Part shown: one piece after another, positions 1 to 7,133 of the stretch
Numbering within the stretch: the first letter of the stretch is position 1
Layout: the number at the start of each line of letters is the position of its first letter
Source of the DNA: Nocardia sp. NBC_01327
GTDB lineage: Bacteria > Actinomycetota > Actinomycetes > Mycobacteriales > Mycobacteriaceae
Reading direction: 5' to 3'
Assembly: GCF_035958815.1 (NCBI RefSeq)
Contig: NZ_CP108383.1
Span: forward strand, 1,240,001-1,304,000
Length of the DNA stretch: 64,000 nt
Made by a program: the position numbers and the translations under genes
The notes under the pieces: model-generated
Database searches by the model: none
Told to the model about the DNA's origin: nothing
What the model saw: the letters and a program-made list of their open reading frames with translations, nothing else

Positions 1-412
1 TGGCGCGCCATTCGATGCGGGCCAGGCCCAGGAAATCGCGGTGGAAGCCGGCCTCGCAGGCCAGGTGCACGGCCTGGGTCATGAGGCCGCGGCCGCGCAC
101 GGCGCGCGAGAGCCAGAAACCGATCTCGGCGGCGGCGTCCTCGCGGCGGGAATCGATGGGGCCCAGGCCGATCATGCCGATCACCGGCGCGTCCGCGGCC
201 AGGCGCAGGGCCCAGGTCGGGCTGCGTGCGGCCCAGCCGGGAGTGACCATGTCGTAGACGAATTTCTCGGCATCGGCCCGGATGTAGGGGACCGGCATGG
301 TGGTCCACTGTCCGACCGAAGGTTCCTGGCAGCAGGCGGTGATGTCGTCGATATCCCGCACCGTGGGCGGCGACAGCCAGAGTGTTCCGTTCGAGAGCGT
401 CCGCGCATCCAT
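1..412 (-). CDS. GNAT-family acetyltransferase, C-terminus cut by window edge
   Basis: About 137 N-terminal residues of a RimJ/RimL-type N-acetyltransferase that would transfer an acetyl group from acetyl-CoA to an amine; the substrate cannot be told. The protein starts MDARTLSNGTLWLSPP and contains an acetyl-CoA-binding loop of the form RGRGLMTQA, followed by a LGLARIEW segment typical of the RimJ subgroup. It runs off the left edge, so the last strands are missing. The ATG at 410-412 gives the correct family N-terminus. It is divergent from the sigma factor gene, with 92 bp between the starts, and may share its promoter region. The family call is good; function is unknown. Confidence 0.8.
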   Translation of the reverse strand, partial: MDARTLSNGTLWLSPPTVRDIDDITACCQEPSVGQWTTMPVPYIRADAEKFVYDMVTPGWAARSPTWALRLAADAPVIGMIGLGPIDSRREDAAAEIGFWLSRAVRGRGLMTQAVHLACEAGFHRDFLGLARIEWRA

Positions 413-504
413 CGAGTCATGCTGTCACGGAACCCGGCCGCGGAGTATCGGGTTTTCCGGGACCGGTGCCCGGCTTGTCGGCATACGACCGTAGGATCGG
501 CTCA

Positions 505-1428
505 ATGGTTGCCGCTCTTCTCGCCGACTTGTTCGAAACCCATCGGGCGCACCTGCTCTCGGTGGCCTACCGGTTGACGGGCAGTGTCGCCGATGCCGAG
601 GATGCGGTGCAGGAGAGCTGGTTACGGCTCGCGGTCGCCCGCCAGTACGAGATCGAGGACCTGCGCGCCTGGCTCACCACCGTCGTCTCCCGCATCTGCC
701 TGGACCGCCTGCGCAGCGCCACCGCGCGGCGGGAGCAGTATGTGGGGCAATGGCTTCCGGAGCCCATCGTCACCAGCCCGCTGCCCTCGAGCATGCCCGA
801 TCCGCTGGCCGCGGTGGTGCGCAAACAGGATGCGCGCTTCGCCGCCCTGGTCGTGATGGATGCGCTCACCCCGCCGCAGCGGGTGGCCTTCGTCCTGCAC
901 GACGGTTTCACGGTGCCCTTCGACGAAATCGGCGAGCTGCTCGGCGTGTCCACCGAGGCTGCCCGGGCCTTGGCGACGCGGGCGCGGAAAGCCTTGGCGC
1001 ACATGCCGGAACCGGTCACCGACACCGAGCACGACACGGCGGTGCGGCAGCTGCTGGAGGCGCTGTATCGCGGTGATGTGGACGGGGTCGTCGCGGCACT
1101 GCATCCGGACGTGCGCACCATCGGCGATGCCGGGGGTACCACCGCGACCGCGATGAATGTGGTTGCGGGAGTGGAGAAGAACGCCAGGCTGTGGCTGGGG
1201 CTGCGGACCAGGTACGGGTTCGACGACCAGGAGCAGTCGGCGGGCGCGTTCGAACCGGTGCTCGTCAACGGGCAGCTCGGTCTGCTGGTGCACGAGCGCG
1301 CCTCGTGGAACGGTCATCCCGGTACGCCGCAGCGGGTGTACGGGTTCACCGTTTCCGGCGGGAAGATCTGGGGCATTTACGATCTCGTCAATCCGGCCAA
1401 GCTCAAGGGCATTCGGCTGCCGCACTGA
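505..1428 (+). CDS. ECF41-type RNA polymerase sigma factor with SnoaL-like C-terminal domain
   Basis: 307-residue extracytoplasmic-function sigma factor. Region 2 lies at about residues 5-70 (AEDAVQESWLRL) and region 4 at about 108-165. A SnoaL/NTF2-like domain fills 175-300. The C-terminus carries NPAKL (296-300) and DAGG (208-211), which match the NPDKL and DGGGK signatures known for ECF41 factors, where the extension controls activity in place of an anti-sigma factor. The ATG at 505 is used; an upstream in-frame extension has no family similarity. A TGTCAC at 423-428 resembles the ECF41 -35 element, so autoregulation is possible. Unusually, none of the standard ECF41 partner genes (carboxymuconolactone decarboxylase, oxidoreductase) is adjacent. 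Confidence 0.88.
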   Translation: MVAALLADLFETHRAHLLSVAYRLTGSVADAEDAVQESWLRLAVARQYEIEDLRAWLTTVVSRICLDRLRSATARREQYVGQWLPEPIVTSPLPSSMPDPLAAVVRKQDARFAALVVMDALTPPQRVAFVLHDGFTVPFDEIGELLGVSTEAARALATRARKALAHMPEPVTDTEHDTAVRQLLEALYRGDVDGVVAALHPDVRTIGDAGGTTATAMNVVAGVEKNARLWLGLRTRYGFDDQEQSAGAFEPVLVNGQLGLLVHERASWNGHPGTPQRVYGFTVSGGKIWGIYDLVNPAKLKGIRLPH

Positions 1429-1460
1429 GATGGCCTGACGCGCACTGAGATGGACTGACG
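1421..1460 (+). repeat. 20-bp tandem duplication spanning the sigma-factor stop codon
   Basis: Two adjacent 20-bp units, CGCACTGAGATGGCCTGACG at 1421-1440 and a copy with one substitution at 1441-1460. The first contains the TGA stop of the sigma gene. Similar stop-spanning duplications occur at other genes in the window. Confidence 0.9.
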
Positions 1461-1473
1461 CGCATGAAGGCAG

Positions 1474-1510
1474 CGCCGGCGCGATCGCGAATATCGCGAC
1501 CGCGCCGGCG
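1474..1510. terminator. Bidirectional terminator hairpin
   Basis: A 17-bp stem with one mismatch and a 3-nt loop (left arm 1474-1490, loop ATA, right arm 1494-1510) lies between the convergent sigma-factor gene and the small minus-strand gene at 1569-1841. There is no clear U-tract, as is common in actinobacteria. Confidence 0.7.
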
Positions 1511-1568
1511 AGTTCACCGTGCGATCGGGCGGCATACCCCCGACTGGCCTGCCGCGCAATGGAAGTCG

Positions 1569-1841
1569 CTAGTTGTTGGGCGGCACTACCCCGGAGCCGG
1601 AGGCGCCGCCGCAGGAGACCCCGCCGGACAGGCTCGCCGCGGATCCGGAGCCCATGCAATTGCCGATACCGGATCCGGTGCCGGAGCCGGTGCCCGAACC
1701 CGAGCCCGGCAGGCTGGAGCCGAGATCCAGGTTCGGAGTGGACGAACCACCGGTAATGGTGTCGATCAGCTGAATCGAAGCGTGATGGAAGAGGTTGACG
1801 GTAGTCACCGGGTGCAGCAGAAGATCTATGTACGAGGCCAT
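1569..1841 (-). CDS. Small hypothetical protein with Gly-Ser repeat tail
   Basis: 90 residues, function not recognised. The N-terminal third (MASYIDLLLHPVTTVNLF) is amphipathic to hydrophobic without a standard cleavage site. From about residue 45 the protein is a Gly-Ser-rich low-complexity tail (PGSGSGTGSGTGSG) with two cysteines (NCMG and SCGG). The ATG at 1839-1841 is preceded by AAAGGGCGAAAC, a plausible ribosome-binding site. About 150 bp of comparatively AT-rich DNA upstream could hold the promoter. Its tail resembles that of the GH5 protein and the start of the mature protein at 58553. It could be an envelope or secreted protein. That it is a gene is likely; its role is unknown. Confidence 0.6.
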   Translation of the reverse strand: MASYIDLLLHPVTTVNLFHHASIQLIDTITGGSSTPNLDLGSSLPGSGSGTGSGTGSGIGNCMGSGSAASLSGGVSCGGASGSGVVPPNN

Positions 1842-2013
1842 GTTTCGCCCTTTTCGAGAAGCTGCTTATAGGCAGTGTGAGATAAAACACGGGCACCGTA
1901 GCTGCCTTTGGGACAATGCACAACGGCCCAGGTAGAAGCTTCGAATTGAAAGTGAAACATAGGCGTTCGCTATTGAATCGCAACCCTTTCCGGGTGTGGA
2001 CTATCCTCCGAAC

Positions 2014-3195
2014 ATGCCCCACATTCCGACTGTCGCTCGGCTGCGCCCCTACGCATCGACGATCTTCGCCGAGATGACCGAACTCGCCGTCCGCCACGGC
2101 GCCGTCAATCTCGGACAGGGCTTCCCGGACACCGATGGGCCGGCCGGGATGCTGCAGGTCGCACAGCAGGCGATTGCCGACGGCTTCAACCAATACCCGC
2201 CCGGCCGTGGCGTTCCCGCGCTGCGGCAGGCCATCGCCGCCGACCGCGCCCGCCGCTACGGCACCGAGTACGACCCCGATACCCAGGTGCTCGTCACGGT
2301 CGGCGCCACCGAGGCCATTGCCGCCACCGTCCTGGGCCTCGTCGAACCGGGTGACGAAGTGGTGCTCATCGAGCCGTACTACGACTCCTACGCGGCGGCC
2401 GTCGCGCTGGCCGGGGCCCAGCGGCGCACCGCCCGCCTCGTCCCCGACGGCGACGGTTTCGCCCTCGACCTGGATAGCCTGCGTGCGGCCATCACCCCCA
2501 GAACCCGTCTGCTGCTGCTGAATTCGCCGCACAATCCGACCGGCACCGTGCTCTCGCGCGCCGATCTGGCCGCCATTGCCGAGATCGCCATCGAGCACGA
2601 TCTGCTGGTCATGTCCGATGAGGCCTACGAGCACCTCACCTTCGACGGCCACGAGCACATCAGCATCTCCACGCTGCCCGGCATGTTCGAGCGCACCATT
2701 GTGATCTCCAGCGCCGCAAAGACATTCAGCGTCACCGGCTGGAAGATCGGCTGGGCCTGCGCCCCCGCGCCGCTGCTGGACGCCGTGCTCGCCGCCAAAC
2801 AGTTCCTCACCTTCGTGGGCGGCGGCCCCTTCCAGCCCGCCATCGCCTACGCCCTGAACAATGAGCAGCAGTGGATCTCGGCCCTGCGCGACACCCTCTC
2901 GGAGAAGCGCCTGCGCCTGTCCGCCGCCCTCGCCGACGCCGGATTCGGCGTGAAGCGCAGCGACGGCACCTATTTCGTCTGCGCCGACATCACCCCCCTG
3001 GGCGCCACCGACGCCTACGACTTCTGCCGCGAACTCCCCGAACGACTCGGCGTAGCCGCGGTCCCCGTCAGCGTCTTCGCCGACGACAAGCCCTCCTGGA
3101 ACCGCCTGGTGCGCTTCACCTTCTGCAAAAAAGAAGACACCATCGCCGAAGGCATCCGCCGCCTCCGCGCCGGCAAAACCGCCGCCTCGCGCTAG
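2014..3195 (+). CDS. dapC: PLP-dependent aminotransferase, probable N-succinyldiaminopimelate aminotransferase
   Basis: 393-residue fold-type I aminotransferase that closely matches my memory of M. tuberculosis DapC (Rv0858c). That enzyme makes N-succinyl-LL-diaminopimelate from the keto precursor in the lysine/peptidoglycan pathway. Visible motifs are VNLGQGFPD near the N-terminus, SPHNPTG (171-177, with the PLP-contacting Asn), SDEAYEH with Asp202, and SSAAKTF with the Schiff-base lysine at about 236. The ATG at 2014 fits the family N-terminus; an in-frame GTG at 1996 would add six residues. Kynurenine or glutamine transaminase activity is an alternative in this subfamily. Its position near the XPB helicase agrees with the mycobacterial order. 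Confidence 0.85.
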   Translation: MPHIPTVARLRPYASTIFAEMTELAVRHGAVNLGQGFPDTDGPAGMLQVAQQAIADGFNQYPPGRGVPALRQAIAADRARRYGTEYDPDTQVLVTVGATEAIAATVLGLVEPGDEVVLIEPYYDSYAAAVALAGAQRRTARLVPDGDGFALDLDSLRAAITPRTRLLLLNSPHNPTGTVLSRADLAAIAEIAIEHDLLVMSDEAYEHLTFDGHEHISISTLPGMFERTIVISSAAKTFSVTGWKIGWACAPAPLLDAVLAAKQFLTFVGGGPFQPAIAYALNNEQQWISALRDTLSEKRLRLSAALADAGFGVKRSDGTYFVCADITPLGATDAYDFCRELPERLGVAAVPVSVFADDKPSWNRLVRFTFCKKEDTIAEGIRRLRAGKTAASR

Positions 3196-3235
3196 AAGGT
3201 CGGCAGAGGCACCGATCGTCATCTGGCGCGAGTAA

Positions 3236-3316
3236 CCCCGTCATCCCGGTGCGCTTCTGGCCGGGATCTACGTCGATGGGTGGATCCCGGCCAAAAGCAT
3301 GCCGGGGGTGACGGGG
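3236..3316. repeat. Imperfect inverted repeat, REP/terminator-like
   Basis: Left arm about 3237-3270 and right arm about 3281-3316 are near-complementary over some 34 bp. Both contain the core GGCCGGGATC and are joined by a roughly 10-bp loop. The GTCATCCCGG...GGCCGGGATCC pattern looks like a dispersed intergenic palindrome. It lies 40 bp past dapC and could act as its terminator. Confidence 0.7.
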
Positions 3317-3480
3317 CGGATGTGCCGGGGTGACGGGGCGGATGTGCCGGGGGTGACCGGGCGGATGTGCCGGGGTGACGGGGCGGATGTGCCAGGGATG
3401 ACCGGGCGGATGTGCCGGGGATGACCGGGCGGGAGTGCCGGGGATGACCGGGCGGGAGTGCCGGGGATGACCGGGCGGGA
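3299..3480. repeat. Minisatellite, about eight 22-23 bp units
   Basis: About eight head-to-tail copies of a 22-23 bp unit with core GTGCCGGGGATGACCGGGCG. The first copies read GGTGACGGGG and the last three GGGATGACCGGGCGGGA. It overlaps the right arm of the inverted repeat, which may have seeded it. Together with flanks it fills the 373-bp gap between dapC and the LysE gene; no credible gene is seen there. Confidence 0.9.
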
Positions 3481-3568
3481 GTGTCGAATGGGGTGGGTCG
3501 TTGGTAGCGGGCCAGTGGGTGGTGAGTGGACCGCGACAGGGGCGGGCCGGGTCGCGGAGGATCGGGGG

Positions 3569-4213
3569 ATGATCGGGATGGCGGCGGTGCTCGGGGTTTC
3601 GGCGGCGGCGCTGGGGATGGTGCTGACGCCCGGGCCGAACATGATGTATTTGGTGTCGCGGACCGTTTCGCAGGGGCGGCGGGCCGGGTTTGTGTCGCTG
3701 ACCGGAGTGGCGGCCGGGTTTGCGGTGTATCTGGCGGCGGCCACGGCCGGGATCACCGCCGTATTCGGCATGGTGCCTGCGCTGTATCTGGCGCTGAAGC
3801 TGGCGGGTGCGGGCTATCTGGCCTGGCTGGCGTGGAAGACGGTGCGGCCGGGCGGGGTGTCGGCCTTCGCGCCCGAGGCGCTGCCGGTCGATCCGGCGCG
3901 GCGGCTGTTCGCCATGGGGTTCGTGACCAATTTGCTCAATCCCAAGATCGCCATCATGTACATGGCGCTCATTCCGCAGTTCGTCGTGCTGGAAGACGGC
4001 CGGGTGTGGTTGCAGAGCCTCGGCCTGGGCGCGGTGCAGATCGCCGTCGCGCTGACCGTGAACTCGCTCATTGTGGTGAGCGCGGGCGCGGTGGCCGGTT
4101 TCCTTGCGGGACGGCCACTCTGGCTGCGCGCGCAACGCCTCGTCACCGGGACCGTGCTGGGCGCGATGGCGGCCCTGGTCGCCACCGACCGCGCCCGGCC
4201 GCTACCTGCTTGA
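3569..4213 (+). CDS. LysE/RhtB-family amino-acid exporter
   Basis: 214-residue inner-membrane exporter of the LysE/RhtB superfamily, thought to expel amino acids or similar small molecules. It has the family signature TPGPNMMYLVSRT near the N-terminus, about six hydrophobic segments, and the conserved NPKIAIM motif in the middle. The ATG at 3569 follows GGAGGATCGGGGG, a good ribosome-binding site; longer in-frame starts read into the minisatellite and are rejected. A 13-bp segment covering the stop codon is repeated 21 bp downstream, giving a second in-frame TGA. A second LysE-type gene lies at 5727-6365 on the opposite strand. Substrate unknown. Confidence 0.88.
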   Translation: MIGMAAVLGVSAAALGMVLTPGPNMMYLVSRTVSQGRRAGFVSLTGVAAGFAVYLAAATAGITAVFGMVPALYLALKLAGAGYLAWLAWKTVRPGGVSAFAPEALPVDPARRLFAMGFVTNLLNPKIAIMYMALIPQFVVLEDGRVWLQSLGLGAVQIAVALTVNSLIVVSAGAVAGFLAGRPLWLRAQRLVTGTVLGAMAALVATDRARPLPA

Positions 4214-4238
4214 GCGCCCCGCCATCCTGTTTGAGCGC
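4205..4238 (+). repeat. Direct repeat spanning the LysE stop codon
   Basis: CCTGCTTGAGCGC at 4205-4217 and CCTGTTTGAGCGC at 4226-4238, period 21 bp. The first holds the TGA stop and the second supplies another in-frame TGA. Confidence 0.85.
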
Positions 4239-4257
4239 TCGTCACCCGGCGCGGAAG

Positions 4258-5664
4258 TCAGGGGCGCAATGAGCCGGGGTAGAGGAATTCGTCGGCCGGG
4301 CGATCGGTGCGATCGAGCCAGGCGCCGAAGAATCCGTCCAGGTTCACCGGTGTCCGGGACTGTGTGAACTGCCGGAACTCCGGCATGGAGGCATTGCCGT
4401 ACCGATGCGCTCCGACAAAGTCGTGGACGGCCGGGAAGAACGCCGCATCGCCCATGATGCGGCGCAGGGCGTGCAGGAACAGCGGCCCGCGGTAGTAGAC
4501 CGAGGTGAATTCGTTTCCGGCGCCGGGGTTCTGCAGCGCGATCTCCCAGAACTTGGGATTGTCATGGTATTCGGTGACGGTCTCGCGGTACTGCGCGTCG
4601 ACATCCTTGCCGTCCTTGCGCTCCGGCCACAGGTAGTCGGCGGTGTAGCTGGCGAAGCATTCGTTCAGGCAGACATCGGACCAGTGCCGCACCGACATGG
4701 AATCGCCCCACCACTGATGGGCGATCTCGTGCACCACGGTCCCCAGATCGGTCCAGGGCGCGTAGATGGGCCGCGATTGCGTCTCCAGCGAGAACTGCAG
4801 ATCGGTATCGACATAGATGCCGCCCGCCGTATCGAACGGGTACGGCCCGTACAGCTGCTCCTCGAAATCCAGAATCTCCGGCAGTCGCTGCTCGATCCCC
4901 TTGGCCTGCAGCGCATCCGGCGCGAAGGCGCTCAGCAGCGGAGTGCCGTCGGCGCCGCGCTGTTCCAGGAATTCGAACCGGTCGATGGCAATGGTGGTCA
5001 GATAGCCCGCCACGGGCTGCCGCATTTCCCAATCCACGGTCCGATTCGCGCCCTGCACCACATCGCGGATCTTCACCCCGTTCGACATCACCTCCCATTC
5101 GGCGGGCACCGTCGCGTGCAGCGCGAAAGTCGCCTTGTTCAAAGGGGTGTCGTTGAGCGGATACCAGCTGCTCGCCGAATGCGGTTCGCCCGCAACAAAA
5201 GCCCCGCCGCTGGGGGAGAAGACCCAGCCCGCGCCGTCGGTTCCGGTGACCGCGCCCGCGTATTGCACCTGGACCGCGAAGGGCAGTCCGGGCAGCAGCG
5301 GCAGCATGGGCGTCACCACGAGTTCGTGCTCGTCGGTGCGATCGAATGCGGCGGGCAGGCCGTTGACCGTCACCGCGGTCACCTGCGGCCCGCTGTAATC
5401 GAGGTCGAAGGTGTGCATCGCCTGCGTGGCCACCGCGTCCACCCGGGTCGAGCCCGTCAGCTGATGCCCGGCCGGGTCGTACCCGACGGTGACGTCGTAG
5501 TGCTCGGCGCGATATCCGCCATTGCCGTCCAGCGGATAGTAGGGATCACCGGCCCCGGGCGCTCCCGCGAACGGATCGCCGGGACCCGCCTGCACCGGCG
5601 CCGTATTCGTCACCGTCACCAGCGCCGCACCCAGCACCGTGTACCGCACCCACCTGAGCCTCAT
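4258..5664 (-). CDS. Secreted M1-family zinc metallopeptidase
   Basis: 468 residues. An N-terminal signal peptide (about 1-26, ending APVQA) suggests export. A beta-rich aminopeptidase-N-like domain follows, then the catalytic domain with HEIAH at 312-316 and the third zinc ligand in NECFASY (Glu335). The usual exopeptidase motif GxMEN is absent; in its place is SLETQSRPIY, as in other actinobacterial members. The protein lacks the large C-terminal helical domain of full-length PepN (about 870 aa), which is normal for this short secreted group. It probably cleaves N-terminal residues from peptides outside the membrane. It is transcribed towards the first LysE gene and stands alone. Confidence 0.87.
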   Translation of the reverse strand: MRLRWVRYTVLGAALVTVTNTAPVQAGPGDPFAGAPGAGDPYYPLDGNGGYRAEHYDVTVGYDPAGHQLTGSTRVDAVATQAMHTFDLDYSGPQVTAVTVNGLPAAFDRTDEHELVVTPMLPLLPGLPFAVQVQYAGAVTGTDGAGWVFSPSGGAFVAGEPHSASSWYPLNDTPLNKATFALHATVPAEWEVMSNGVKIRDVVQGANRTVDWEMRQPVAGYLTTIAIDRFEFLEQRGADGTPLLSAFAPDALQAKGIEQRLPEILDFEEQLYGPYPFDTAGGIYVDTDLQFSLETQSRPIYAPWTDLGTVVHEIAHQWWGDSMSVRHWSDVCLNECFASYTADYLWPERKDGKDVDAQYRETVTEYHDNPKFWEIALQNPGAGNEFTSVYYRGPLFLHALRRIMGDAAFFPAVHDFVGAHRYGNASMPEFRQFTQSRTPVNLDGFFGAWLDRTDRPADEFLYPGSLRP

Positions 5665-5726
5665 ACGCTGCGCGACCCCTTTTCGACGTCCACCCCGACC
5701 AGCAGAGATGCTAGTCGCCGCCGTCG

Positions 5727-6365
5727 TCAGCTACTGGTGCCCGACACGGCTACGGTGGCGCCCAGCCCGATGATCATCACCCCGCCCGCCGCGCCGAGGT
5801 TCTCCAGCCGCTTGGGGGAGCGGCCGAACCAGTCCCGCGCCAACCCGGCGACGAGCGCCCAGCTGCTGTCGGACACCAGTGCGATGGCGACGAAGATGAG
5901 CCCCAGAATCAGGATCTGCAAGGGCACCCGGCCGGCGGCCGGGGATACGAACTGCGGCAGCACCGCGGAGAAGAAGATGATGGCCTTCGGATTGCTGACG
6001 CCGACCAGGAAGGCCTGGCGTAGCAGCCGCACGCCCTGCGCCGGTTCGGCCCGCGACTCCCAGGCCTCGCGCAGCGACCGGCGCTCCCGAATCGCCTGTA
6101 CCCCCAGGTAGATCAGGTAGACCGCGCCCGCCAGCTTCACGACCGTCAGTGCGATGGCCGAGGCCGCCACCACCGCCCCGAGTCCGGCCGCCACCAGCAC
6201 CAGCATCGCCAGCACGCCCAGTGAATGCCCCAGCACCGAGAGCAATGCCGCCCGGCGACCTGAACTGAGTGCGCGGCCGATGACGAAAAGCACACCGGGC
6301 CCGGGGATTACGATGAGAATGGTGCCGGCGACCAAAAACGCCAGCAGATTAGCGCCGGGGATCAT
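5727..6365 (-). CDS. LysE/RhtB-family translocator
   Basis: 212-residue integral membrane protein of the LysE superfamily. IPGPGVLFVIGRAL near residues 20-33 is the family signature, and SNPKAIIFFSAVLPQF (about 128-143) is the conserved NPK segment. Six hydrophobic stretches are visible. It starts with MIPGANLLAF at the ATG 6363-6365. It is a paralogue of the exporter at 3569-4213, but the two differ widely in sequence. It ends 62 bp before the M1 peptidase start and could be cotranscribed with it. Expected role: efflux of amino acids or homoserine-lactone-like compounds. Confidence 0.85.
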   Translation of the reverse strand: MIPGANLLAFLVAGTILIVIPGPGVLFVIGRALSSGRRAALLSVLGHSLGVLAMLVLVAAGLGAVVAASAIALTVVKLAGAVYLIYLGVQAIRERRSLREAWESRAEPAQGVRLLRQAFLVGVSNPKAIIFFSAVLPQFVSPAAGRVPLQILILGLIFVAIALVSDSSWALVAGLARDWFGRSPKRLENLGAAGGVMIIGLGATVAVSGTSS

Positions 6366-6426
6366 CGACTCAGTCTACGCAGCGCCGCAAGGGATTTCGC
6401 GGAAAAAGCGGCGAGCAGACCGCCGG

Positions 6427-7095
6427 CTAACCGCGTAGCTCGTCCGGAAGCTGCTGCGGATCCAGCAGCAGCCGTTTGGCGTCCACATCCCGCACCTTGT
6501 CCGCCAGATCCAGATTGTCGGTGAGCAATTCCCACTCGACCTCGCGAATCTCGCTGCGAGCCCGCTCGATGACATTGAGATCGCGAGTTCCCCAGGCGAT
6601 CGGCATGGCGCTCACCGACTGCCACAGATCGCCGACCGATCCGGGCGCGCGATCGATGCGCACGGTCACCGCGGGGACGCGCTCACCGACACGAATGCGA
6701 TGCCCGGGCAGCGCGCGCACGGTGCGGGTCACCAGGGCGTAGCGCGGGCCGTCGGCATTCGGCTTGGCCAGATCCACCAGCGCCAGCAGGGTGGCCCCCG
6801 GGCCGTCGGTCTTCGACACCACGGCGGGCACGAGTTCGCCTGCCGCGTAAAGCTTGTCGACGCGGGCGCGGTGCGGCGTCCACAGGCCGATGAACAGCGA
6901 GGTGGCCGCCCCGAGGACAAAGGCCACCGCCAGCAGATACGACCACGGATGGTTCACCCACACCAAAAATGCGGTGCCCAGGCCCAGCACGAGGGCCGCG
7001 CCGATCCCGAGCACGCGCAACCGCCGCAACTGGGCGACGACTTCGTTGACCGCCCGGGCATGCTCACGGTCCACCGCGAATTCGAAGCGTCGCAC
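6427..7095 (-). CDS. DUF3239-type membrane protein
   Basis: 222 residues with two adjacent transmembrane segments at about 28-48 and 52-74, followed by a soluble C-terminal domain of about 140 residues with no enzyme motif. The pattern (short charged N-terminus, paired helices, LYAAGELVPAVVSKTD, then a beta-rich domain) fits DUF3239, seen in corynebacteria and nocardiae. Function is unknown. It lies between the LysE gene and the XPB helicase on the same strand, 61 bp upstream of the LysE start. The GTG/ATG choice is uncertain only by a few codons. The family assignment is from memory. Confidence 0.65.
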   Translation of the reverse strand: MRRFEFAVDREHARAVNEVVAQLRRLRVLGIGAALVLGLGTAFLVWVNHPWSYLLAVAFVLGAATSLFIGLWTPHRARVDKLYAAGELVPAVVSKTDGPGATLLALVDLAKPNADGPRYALVTRTVRALPGHRIRVGERVPAVTVRIDRAPGSVGDLWQSVSAMPIAWGTRDLNVIERARSEIREVEWELLTDNLDLADKVRDVDAKRLLLDPQQLPDELRG

Positions 7096-7133
7096 GTGCG
7101 TTCTCTCCCACCTACCGGAGGTTATTCCTCCAG

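Noticed and set aside
622..3222. 866-codon open frame on the minus strand
   Set aside because: It runs antisense through the sigma factor and dapC, both with clear motifs; composition is Gly/Arg/Ala-rich and typical of a GC-rich shadow frame.
3299..3480. CRISPR array
   Set aside because: Units are head-to-tail without spacers and no cas genes are nearby; the same holds for the array at 43880.
3268..4135. Pro/His-rich minus-strand frames over the minisatellite
   Set aside because: They read the tandem repeat and the antisense of LysE; no start signal.
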